A stretch of 64,000 bases of DNA from Akebia trifoliata (Eukaryota > Streptophyta > Magnoliopsida > Ranunculales > Lardizabalaceae). Made by a program: the position numbers and the translations under genes. The stretch lies in the NCBI GenBank assembly GCA_017979445.1, contig JADQWC010000431.1, positions 62,001 through 126,000 on the forward strand, in the 5' to 3' direction. This document shows, in pieces, positions 55,960 to 64,000 of the stretch. How positions within the stretch are numbered: position 1 is the first letter of the stretch; each line of letters opens with the position of its first letter. A model generated the notes under the pieces. The model ran no database searches. It had not been told where the DNA came from and was given only the letters and a program-made list of their open reading frames with translations.

Positions 55960-57700
55960 TCAATTCATGCATTGTCCCTTGATACCTTTGATCCTTTCAA
56001 TGGTGCAAGCACTGAGGTTGTTAGCAGTCGCCACAAATCCAAGAGAGAGTTTTGCAGTTGGAGCACAAGCAATATGGTTGTTAACAGCTGTTACTGATCC
56101 ACGAGAGAGTTTTGTTGTTGGAGCACTCGCAATATGGTTGTTAACAGCTGTCACTGATCCAAGAGAGAGTTTTGCTGTTGGAGCACTCGCAATATGGTTG
56201 TTAACAGCTATCACTGATCCAAGAGAGAGTTTTGCTGTTGGAGCACTCGCAATATGGTTGTTAACAGCTGTCACAGATCCAAGAGAGAGTTTTGCAGTTG
56301 GAACCGAATCGACCAAGATCTGGAATGCGACAGTCAATAGAGATCCACCAGACCCAACTTCAGTAATTCTACCTCTATTTACTGTTAGCCCATCGGGGAG
56401 TATAGCAAAACCAAGGAGAATGAGTGCTACACAGTCTGGGTCTCCCCCATTTAGAACCACGTTCATTGCAACAATATCAACAGGAGCATAGATTACAAAA
56501 GAGCCCGTTGCATCGGTGCTACTCTCTTGTAATATCAACATGTTGTTCTGACTGGAATTTGGAGTATTAACTCGCAGTAGAGAAACACAGTTACCAAGAT
56601 CTCTACCATTAGCAATATGTGCCATTTCTTGAACAGCACCGCCATTAGAAAGAATGTCCGACTCACTTCTAAAGTTCCCATCACGAAGGAAATTGAAAAC
56701 TCCCTTTGGTGGGATTGGAAGCCAGAAAGAAGTAGCTGCACTTAGCACAATACCAGGAGGCCTGCCGGGATCATCTATGCGTTTTCCAATCATGGCCCTT
56801 ACATCTTCAGCGCCACTTCCCGATAATGTTGTCCATGTGTGAACAGTAGAAGCACTTACACCAGAACAAAAACTCATCACCATTCTTTCAGCTAACTTCA
56901 ACATACTCTTTCGCCCTTCTTGACTTGTGATCACACCAATCTCCAGCGGGTATGTTACTAGCCATAACACTTGCAAGGCGTTCACATTGTTGATCTAGGG
57001 TAGCAACCCAATGCTTTGCGCCAAACCCAAGGCTGGAGTTAACCAGTGTTTTATATATACTATGAACTGCTTTATCATCCACTTCTACGTGTTCGACCTA
57101 TATAACCTTGGAGTAACCATTTGACATTTCTTGGATTTAAACAACCTGATGGCCTTCTTTGACATCTCGATATCCGGCTAGGACGCAAATGATCCAAGGA
57201 AACATCGACCACCACCCAAATTCCCTCAGCATGTTGTTTACAATACCTTACAAAGAAACTCTCTCGAGTCGGAACAAGAGGTGAAGGGACTTGAAATTCT
57301 GCTGTCATCACTTGAAGAGCTCCATTATAATTTTCTGCTAGCCTGTTGATACGACCTCAAGAGTTGTTGCTTTTGAAATAATGTTAGAAAATACGGTAGA
57401 CCACTGATTCACATCCATAAGGATCTCAACAAGGTTAATGTGATTCATGATAACAACGGCCGTTTCTCGAGAAGCTTCTGATTTCAATCCAAATGGTTTT
57501 GGCCCAACTCCCCTCAGGAATGTTCACTCGTACTCATCTTCACTTAGAATCTCATAAGCATGATCAAGGCTATGCATCTATAAGGGTTTCCCTAGTTGGG
57601 TCATTCTTATAAACTCTTCCATTGTTACAACTGCGAGTTCGATGATCAATTGTTTATCTACCTCAGTAGGCTCGGAGAGTGATCTCAGGAGGAGCTTGCT
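55960..57700 (-). pseudogene. PDF2-like: HD-Zip IV (ATML1/PDF2-type) START-to-C-terminus fragment captured in element E
   Basis: Minus strand, in order: START-domain beginning SLSEPTEVDKQLIIELAVVT (about 57690); [20 protein letters not shown] (about 57440); [20 protein letters not shown] (57300); [20 protein letters not shown] (57070); [20 protein letters not shown] (56910); [20 protein letters not shown] (56780); [20 protein letters not shown] (56670); [20 protein letters not shown] (56480); [20 protein letters not shown] (56340); and TIERIKG near the end. This is the START and START-adjacent part of epidermis-specifying HD-Zip IV transcription factors. The homeodomain and zipper are absent. 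No introns interrupt it although such genes have several here, so it derives from processed RNA. There are frameshifts near 57080, 57000 and 57345 and several stops. It is flanked on both sides by E sequence. Confidence 0.9.
56018..56317 (-). repeat. Five 60-bp in-frame tandem repeats in the HD-Zip IV fragment
   Basis: Units start at 56018, 56078, 56138, 56198 and 56258, each exactly 60 bp (landmark GATCCAAGAGAGAGTTTTGC). On minus each encodes [24 protein letters not shown] residues. This is the conserved block near the HD-Zip IV C-terminus that normally occurs once. Units differ by a few bases. Confidence 0.95.
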
Positions 57701-57704
57701 TGGG

Positions 57705-59155
57705 GTCCCTGCTTCGATGCCTTTGCGTCTTGTCTAGTGAGTCGTAATGCTTCGGACGCTGGAAAAGTGATGATGAGTCATGCTGCCCGGATCCGTGCTT
57801 TGGAGGAACGCCTTGACTCTTTTTTCATGATGTTTGATTGACTGTGTTGTATTAACTCTTTTTGTATTTTCTTTTTATTGCAAAACATTGAAAGATTAAA
57901 TGCAAAGAAAATAGGTTTTGTAATTACTTGGCCTCAGGTGTATCTAATGCTTTGAAAACTTGAAGTTTTGAATAAGTCCTAGATTTTTTCATCATCGGCC
58001 CAAAATAGTAGTTTTTCTTTTTGAAATTTTTATGAAATATCTTTATCAAATGAGTAAGATAAATTCAGAGTTTGCAAAATCTTTGGTTGCGACGATCTTG
58101 GTGTTTTTGCCAATCACAGAGGATATAAACGTCAATTGCTCTTTTGATTCCTTTAGAGTCATTCCCAGTGCCCTGGTATTGGAAGACTATTATCCGTTTG
58201 GGTCTCAGGATTTTGGAAAGATTTTGTCGTTCACAGTTTATACTCTTGCAGGCCAGGAGTTGTTGTTTTTTTTTTTTTTTTGTTAACCTTTATTGCCCCT
58301 GATGCCAATTACTGTTTTCATCAGACCCGGTTTCCACATTTTTACGCATCGACGTCCTTTTTGGGATTTTCATCGTGCCAGTGGCTTTGATCTTGCCATA
58401 GTCTGATTCTTTTACTCATAGCGCCCTTTCAGGTTTTCACTATGCCCTTTCAGACTATGTTTGTATTTTTCTAGATTTTTTCATTACAATTCTGCTCGGA
58501 GTTTCTGTGTCTTTGTGGCTTGGTGACTTAAGTTGAACTGCGAGATCGGCGACTCTACTCTTGTAGTGGCACTCTTTCTTGAGTAATAGATCTAGATTCC
58601 CCTCTCGAGTTTTCCAACGAATAACAAGGCTTTAAGGTTCGGACCAAGCTGCAAGATCATTGGTGTTGCCACTGTCGTTATGTTGCCCTAGAACATTTCC
58701 TGATCAAAAAGGACTTTAAGTAGGACGAAACGTTGGCTTAGGCTTATGGTAGTGGAAGGTTACAAAATGGTTAAGGTCTGGATCTAAAGTGGAATAAACA
58801 TAGGGTTCGTCTATTTTTATTTCGGAAAAGTGATCTAGGTCTCCTCCCAGCGTCTCTCGAACTTGTTTAGGCCGGAGATTTGGGTCGAGCGAAGATCAAG
58901 TGTTTGAGTTTTTGACTTTCTTGATTTTTTTTGTATTTTTAGCCGTTCACAGTTTATCCTCATGCTGGCCAGGAGTACTTTTGATGCTTTTGATTCTTTT
59001 ATTTTTTTCTGATCTCTTTTTTTTTTTTTTTGTAGTTGTTGACTTGCCCCAGTCTTAGGTTAAGAAATGAACGTGATGGCTCAAAAGGGTTGACTAGGGT
59101 GTGATGGTTTGTTTGAGATAACAAAAATGGCCTTTCGTCATCTCAGGGTCAGGTC
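57705..59155 (-). other. E 3' region between integrase and the captured fragment
   Basis: Non-coding. CGTTCACAGTTTAT.CTC.TG then GGCCAGGAGT occurs at 58228-58260 and 58943-58977, a duplication about 715 bp apart. Poly-T runs (58264-58281, 59019-59030) are A-runs in the element's sense. The plus-strand open frame at 58032-58286 has no recognisable motif. Confidence 0.5.
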
Positions 59156-60570
59156 TTAGGCGTAATATTTCTTAACAGTGTCAGCATTGATCGGTTGCGG
59201 GAAGACTTGTCCGTCCATTTCTGTGAGAATCAGAGCTCCTCCTGTCATTACCTTCTGTACGATGAATGGTCCCTCATAGTTTGGTCTGAACTTTCCTCTG
59301 GCGTCTTCTTGAATTGGTAGAATCTTCTTTAAGACCAGGTCTCCTGGCGAGAAATGCATAGGCTTAACTTTCTTGTTATAGGCACGAGCTATTCGTCGTT
59401 GATAGATCTGTCCATGACAAATGGCTGCAAGGCGTTTCTCTTCAATCAGATTCAGCTGATCAAACCGAGCTTGAATCCATTCAGTCTCATCTAGCTCTGC
59501 TTCTTTTAAGATTCAGAGGGAGGGAATCTCAACCTCTACGGGTAAGACTGCTTCCATTCCGCAAACCAATGAATACGGAGTTGTCCCAGTCGAAGTTCTG
59601 AACGAAGTACGGTAGGCGTGTAGTGCAAAGGGCAACATGTCGTGCCAATCTTTGTATGTAACTGCCATCTTCTCGATTATTTTCTTGATGTTCTTGTTGG
59701 CTGCTTCGACTACTCCATTCATCTTAGGTCTGTAGGGTACAGAGTTGTGATGAGTGATCTGGAAGTCTTCACACATTTTGATCATATCTTTGTTCTTGAA
59801 GTTCTTGGCATTGTCAGTTACCAATCCACTTGGAAATCCATACCGGCAAATGATGTTGTTCTTGACAAACTTCATGACGTTGCTCTTAGTAACATTGGCG
59901 TATGATGCAGCTTCTACCCATTTTGTGAAGTAATCGATAGCAACAAGGATGAAACGATGCCCATTTGCAGCTTTTGGCGAGATCTGCCCAATGACATCAA
60001 TACCCCAGAGTGAGAAAGGCCAAGGAGTAGTCATATTATGTAGTTCTGAAGGTGGGGCATTAATCTTGTTGGCGTAGATCTGACATAGGTGACATTTACG
60101 GACATGTTGATAGCAGTCACTCTCCATTGTCGACCAATAGTATCCCATCCTCATGATCTTTTTAGCAAGCATATGACCATTCATGTGAGGTCCGCAGACT
60201 CCTCCATGTACAGTCTCAATTAGTCGTTTCGCTTCTATTTCTGCCATGCACCTAAGTAAGATCTCATGGTGCGACTTTTTGTACAGAATACCGTTGCTCA
60301 AGAAAAATTGTCCTGCTAGCTTCTGAATGGTCCTTCTATCATTTGGCGTTGCGTCTGAGGGGAGCGTTCGATCTTCAAGATATGCCTTGATGTCAGAATA
60401 CCATGGCTTTTCTTCAGCTTCTTCTACTTCGACGGGTAAGCAATAGGCTGGCTCATCTTGAATTCCAATCTCAATAGGGTCGATGATTAAATCTTCCGAG
60501 ATGTTGATCATAGAGGCCAGTGTAGCTAGTGCATCTGCAAACTGATTCTTAGCTCTTGGCATGTACGTGA
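59156..60570 (-). pseudogene. E integrase
   Basis: Open from MPRAKNQFADALATLASMIN (60562) to 59513, then after one TGA through to the stop at 59156. The zinc finger is VHGGVCGPHMNGH ... CHLC. The catalytic core has D in LWGIDVIGQ, D in LVTDNAKNF and E in NGVVEAANKNIKK, so all three acidic residues are present. The C-terminal part (MHFSPGDLVLKKILPIQED, YEGPFIVQKVMTGGALIL) is the GPY/F module. The single stop (59513-59515) is TGA where relatives have an arginine (CGA), a likely C-to-T change. It is remarkably well preserved for this window. It would integrate element DNA in the nucleus. Confidence 0.88.
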
Positions 60571-60631
60571 ATGAAATCCTATCGAAGCGTGAGCTTAGTT
60601 CTTCCAGATACTCGTGGTAAGGGACCAGTCT

Positions 60632-61680
60632 TTACTCTCGGGTCTTCCATTCTCCAGTCGTCTGATAGACTACCAAGCTTGAATCTCCGAAAACATCGAT
60701 TTCATCTACCTCGAGATCTAGTGTTGCCTTCAACCCTGCTATGCATGCTTCGTATTCAGCCTCATTGTTGGAACATTGAAATTTTAGTCTGATTGCGATT
60801 GGCACGTGGGATCCACCTGGCTTGATCAGAACTGCCCCTATTCCGTTTCCTTTCTGATTGGCTGCTCCGTCGAAGTACATTTTCCAGCCTGGTTCATCAT
60901 TATCGTCTTCAACCTCAGTGATCAATATGGCTTCGTCAAGAAAGTTCATCTTTAATGGCTCGTAGTCAGGCAACGGGTGCTCGGCTAGGTGGTCGGCGAT
61001 TGCTTGCCCTTTGATGGCTTTTTGAGTGACATAGGTGATGTCAAACTCAGATAACAATAGTTTCCATTTTGCAGTGCGACCTGTTAATGCTGGTTTCTCG
61101 AAAAGATACTTCAGGGGGTCCATTCTAGCAGTAAGTATAGTTGAGTAACTAAGCAGATAGTGGCGTAGTCGTTGAGATGCCCAGACTAATGCGCAGCAAG
61201 TCTTCTCAAGTGTTGAATATTTTGCTTCATACTCGGTAAATTTCTTGTTGAGATAGTAAATGGCTTGTTCTTTCCGTCCTGATTCATCGTGTTGTCCTAG
61301 CACACACCCTATTGACGTTTCTTGTACCGAGATGTACATCAGCAAAGGTCGCCCTAGAGTAGGAGGGACTAGGACTGGTGGATTGAGCAGATATTGCTTA
61401 ATCTTGTCGAACGCTTCCTGACAGTCCTTGTTCCACTTCTTTGGCGTGTCTTTCCTTAGTAGCTTGAAGACTGGCTCACAGATAGGCGTAAGCTGAGCAA
61501 TGAAACGGCTAATATACTGTATCCTCCCCAAGAATGCCCGAACATCTCTCTCTGAAACGGGTGCTTTCATCTCGAGGATATACTTGGTTTTTGTCGGATC
61601 TATCTCGATGCCTCTTCTGCTAACGATGAAACCCAGTAGTTTGCCGATGTTGCCCCGAATACACATTTTTACAGATTTAG
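60632..61680 (-). pseudogene. E RNase H and second, archaeal-type RNase H
   Basis: Open 344 codons. RT thumb/connection (KTKYILEMKAPVSERDVRAF, LGRIQYISRFIAQLTPICEP), Ty3 RNase H (LMYISVQETSIGCVLGQHDE, YSTLEKTCCALVWASQRLRH, ITYVTQKAIKGQAIADHLAE), then a second RNase H (WKMYFDGAANQKGNGIGAVL, CSNNEAEYEACIAGLKATLD, IDVFGDSSLVVYQTTGEW). In the first domain the aspartate of YxD is S (YISV), while the second has D (FDGA), E (NEAEYEA) and D (GDSS). It is terminated by TAA at 60632-60634, inside the expected linker to integrase. Confidence 0.88.
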
Positions 61681-61684
61681 CCTT

Positions 61685-62625
61685 AAACTGTATTTCCTCA
61701 GCCTGTCGAACAACTTCTTTAGATTTACCAGATGATCTTATTCAATGCTGGATTTAGCAATCATGTCGTCTACGTAGACTTCCATTTCCTTGTGGATCAT
61801 ATCGTGGAATAGTGCGGTCATTGCCCGTTGGTAAGTCGCCCCTGCGTTCTACAGCCCGAATGGCATGACTTTGTAGTGAAAAGTACCCCATGGCATGATA
61901 AATGCAGTCTTTTCCTAGTCTTCTTCCGCCATTTTTATTTGGTTATAGCCTGAAAAGCCGTCCATGAACGAGAACATGCCATGCCCTGCTGTACTATCGA
62001 CTAGAGTGTCGATGTGTGGAAGTGGGAAATCATCCTTAGGACTGGCCTTGTTTAGGTCCCGATAGTCAACACACATGCGTACCTTCCCATCTTTCTTGGG
62101 TACTGGGACGACATTAGCCAACCACTCAGGGTACGTAGAGACTGCAAGAAATCCGGCTTCGAACTGTTTCATGACTTCGTCCTTGACCTTGAGAGTCCAT
62201 TCTGGCTTTAATCTTCTCAATTTCTGCTTAATCGGCTTACTTCCGGAGGCAATTGGTAGCTTGTGCACGACAAGATCTGTGTCCAATCCCGGCATATCCC
62301 TGTACGACCATGCGAAGACATCTTGATAATCTTGTAAGAGTTTGATCATTTCTTCCTTTTGTTGTGACGTTAATAAGGCTCCGATCTTGACAATTCGTGG
62401 GTCCTCTTCGGTACCAAGATTGATTGAATCTGTATCCTCTATATTTGGCTGAATACCTTTCTCGTGACGTTCTACCAAGTCTTTGATTTCTTTAGGCGGG
62501 TACTCCATTTCGTCCTCAGACTCTTCTTCGATCCCCATGAGGTCAAAGTCGAATTCAAGATTGAAATCATACTCGTCCCTTTCAAATTCTGTTTTATCTA
62601 GGTACTCATTCGATTGAGACATATC
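61685..62625 (-). pseudogene. E reverse transcriptase
   Basis: The ORF from 62622 has an acidic leader (EYDFNLEFDFDLMGIEEESE), a connector ILLTSQQKEEMIKLL-like stretch with DVFAWSYRDMPGLDTDLVVH, then RT fingers and palm: VVPVPKKDGKVRMCVDYRDL, DFPLPHIDTLVDSTAGHGMF and SFMDGFSGYNQIKMAEED. It is interrupted by TAG at 61915-61917 and again at 61849-61851, then the catalytic YVDD box (61765-61776), and TAA at 61738-61740. All RT landmarks are present but three stops prevent translation. Confidence 0.88.
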
Positions 62626-62689
62626 CCTTGAAAACTCTTTTTTTGACTTTTGAAAAATATCTATTTTTTTGTAATTTTGAAAGTTTTTT

Positions 62690-62945
62690 ATTTTTTTGAC
62701 TTTTGAGAAATTTTTGATTTTTTTACTTTTTGAGGAATATTTATTTTTTTTTTGTTACTTTTCGAATACCTGAAATAAGAAGAACAATCATGCGAATTCG
62801 TTAATAAAGATAGGGAGCCCTCAAAACAGTCTTTACCCGAGGACGAGGGCTCGTTATGATCCTCGGGCAAACTAGATTCGTTTAACGGTATTTTTTTTGG
62901 AGGCCTCAACAGCCTTAAGAGTCAATGGGAATTCCTCCCAATTGT
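62690..62945 (-). other. Degenerate linker between G-patch ORF and RT
   Basis: Low-complexity lysine/serine codons (KSKKIKNFSK-type, 62640-62760) between two stops. No domain is recognised. This is probably the decayed protease-RT linker. Confidence 0.5.
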
Positions 62946-64000
62946 TCAGAATTTCACCTTCTCTGAGGGGGCGATGAGGTGCGAAAGTGATGTGTTGGGT
63001 GATTTGGTTGGTGGTTCGGAGATAACCATGATCTCCGATTGATTTTTGTCAGATGGGGGCATAGTCCCTCCCAAACTCGGTGGGATGACGACTGATGCCC
63101 AGTCAATGCCCGTTGGAAAGGGTGATTTGTTCCCTTGGCTAGTAGTGATTTCCACCTTGGTTGGTTTTGGAACAATCTCTGATGGACTTTCATCGGAATC
63201 CCCATTGAATAGAACATCAATGCCTTCTTCAAAGGATAATTGGGACTCTACGATTGGGTGCACTGGTTTAGGATTTACCATTTTTGGCTTCTTTGCTGAT
63301 GGCAGTTCTGATAGGTCGTCAGGTCTGATATGGGATTTTGGGAAGCTAACATTGATGTGAGGGACTCGGCCCAGATTCCAGATGTTCGGATCACGATTTT
63401 GCTTTCTTGCTAGCCGGAGCTCCTTTTTCTTGTCATTCATTTCTGCAATATCCCTCTTTGTGGGCCTAAACCCTAGACCAAAATAAGGAGTATGCTTTTT
63501 GACTTCGATCGGCTTAGTTCTCCCTCTTCCTCCTGGTCCCAACCCTTGCTTGGGTCGATAACCTGCCCTTTTCATAACCCGACCAACCATCAGATTTGGT
63601 CTGGATAGTTTTGCTTTTACCTTCTCCTGCCCCTTTTCAATATGATTGACAGCGGCGAATTGATAAGAGTGATATAGTGTTTTGTCCTTCGTCATCTCAA
63701 TGTCGATAAATGGCACATCCGGAGCTCTTCCAGCCGGGATAAGATTTTCTGCCAACACTGATATCATTCTCTGCCCCATGATGAACTTGACTCTTTGGTG
63801 TAGAGAGGACGGTACTGCCCCGGCAATATGGATCCATGGCCTGCCCAGCAGTAAGTTGAAGGTTGTTGGTATTTCCATGACTTCAAACGTTACTTCGAAT
63901 GTACATGGGCCTATTGTGACAGGTAGATCCACTTCTCCTAGAGAATCCCTTCTCGAACTGTCAAAGCCTCGGACAACTTTGTTGTTTGGCTTGACATGTG
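62946..64000 (-). pseudogene. E protease C-terminus followed by a G-patch domain
   Basis: Entering from the right edge, the frame contains PVTIGPCTFEVTFEVMEIPT and LLLGRPWIHIAGAVPSSLHQ (63870-63780), the closing half of a Tat retropepsin. Then comes VGRVMKRAGYRPKQGLGPGG (about 63590-63530) with GLGFRPTKRDI, a glycine-patch-type RNA-binding module. The remaining 170 residues are proline/serine-rich. The ORF stops at 62946. G-patches after the protease occur in betaretroviruses and in plant Tat elements, and are thought to aid RNA handling. The true start is outside the window. Confidence 0.8.

Larger units (their letters stand above)
53679..64000 (-). mobile_element. Tat/Ogre-lineage element E, minus strand, truncated by the window edge
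   Basis: From right to left on minus: protease end plus G-patch, RT, RNase H, archaeal-type RNase H, integrase, 3' region, captured HD-Zip IV fragment, polypurine tract, LTR. Dual RNase H assigns it to the Tat lineage. The G-patch after the protease and the wording around TGGCGACTCC point to the Ogre-like branch. It has long open stretches but at least five in-frame stops in pol. Gag and the 5' LTR lie beyond 64000. Confidence 0.85.

Noticed and set aside
56018..56317. CRISPR-like regular repeats
   Set aside because: Units are contiguous 60-mers without spacers, in a plant genome, and encode a known protein block.
55967..56491. 174-codon plus-strand repetitive ORF
   Set aside because: Antisense shadow of the HD-Zip IV C-terminus and its 60-bp repeats. 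The minus frame carries the family motifs.

Overview
This is a repeat-dominated stretch of flowering-plant nuclear DNA, most likely from a eudicot. It is AT-rich. It holds nested Ty3/gypsy retrotransposons of the Athila and Tat/Ogre lineages, plant-type introns in captured gene fragments, and pieces of plant-specific genes (HD-Zip IV, MED26c, a plant ABCC transporter). I could not identify the species. I found no intact host gene, tRNA, rRNA or CRISPR array. Nearly every coding stretch belongs to a decayed mobile element or to a host-gene fragment inside one.

Layout. (1) 1-14450: tandem, partly deleted units of a roughly 3-kb LTR family (called family A). A 10.3-kb Mutator-like element (1465-11802) is inserted in the second unit. 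It has roughly 800-bp terminal inverted repeats that contain MED26c-like exons. Its interior carries pieces of an alpha/beta-hydrolase/GMC-oxidoreductase-type gene, an ABCC transporter, an RD-rich protein, an NHL/LEA_2-like N-terminus and one unidentified exon. A full-length family-A solo LTR (2715-5738) with a perfect 5-bp target duplication is nested inside it. (2) 14451-24430: a decayed Athila-lineage element (RNase H, integrase, Transposase_32-like ORF, 3' LTR), interrupted by an inverted family-A LTR (17308-20627). (3) 24716-43849: two Tat-lineage elements (B1 on +, B2 on -) lying tail to tail. The B1 5' LTR is split by another family-A LTR (25230-28232). Between the tails lies an additional gene, antisense to B2 pol, with its own TATA box and a 74-bp intron. 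B2 also has a ~103-bp tandem array. (4) 43855-50900: a chromovirus-like 3' end and LTR, a deletion-derivative LTR element on the minus strand (44527-47345) with a 379-bp palindromic MITE in one LTR, an L1-type LINE fragment, a Tat-like LTR remnant and a gypsy gag fragment. (5) 52335-53540: a 1.2-kb foldback palindrome. (6) 53545-64000: a minus-strand Tat/Ogre element that continues past the right edge. It has a G-patch after the protease, dual RNase H and an integrase. Between integrase and 3' LTR it carries an intronless fragment of an ATML1/PDF2-type HD-Zip IV transcription factor, whose C-terminal coding repeat is expanded five times.

The order of insertion can be read from the nesting. 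Family-A tandem units came first, then the Mutator-like element, then solo LTR A2 inside it. Independently, Athila preceded LTR A5, and B1 preceded LTR A4. Many stop codons look like C-to-T changes, as expected of methylated, silenced transposon DNA. The most interesting signals are the two independent cases of host-gene capture: the multi-gene Mutator-like element with an apparently spliceable chimeric exon, and the Tat retrotransposon carrying processed HD-Zip IV sequence.
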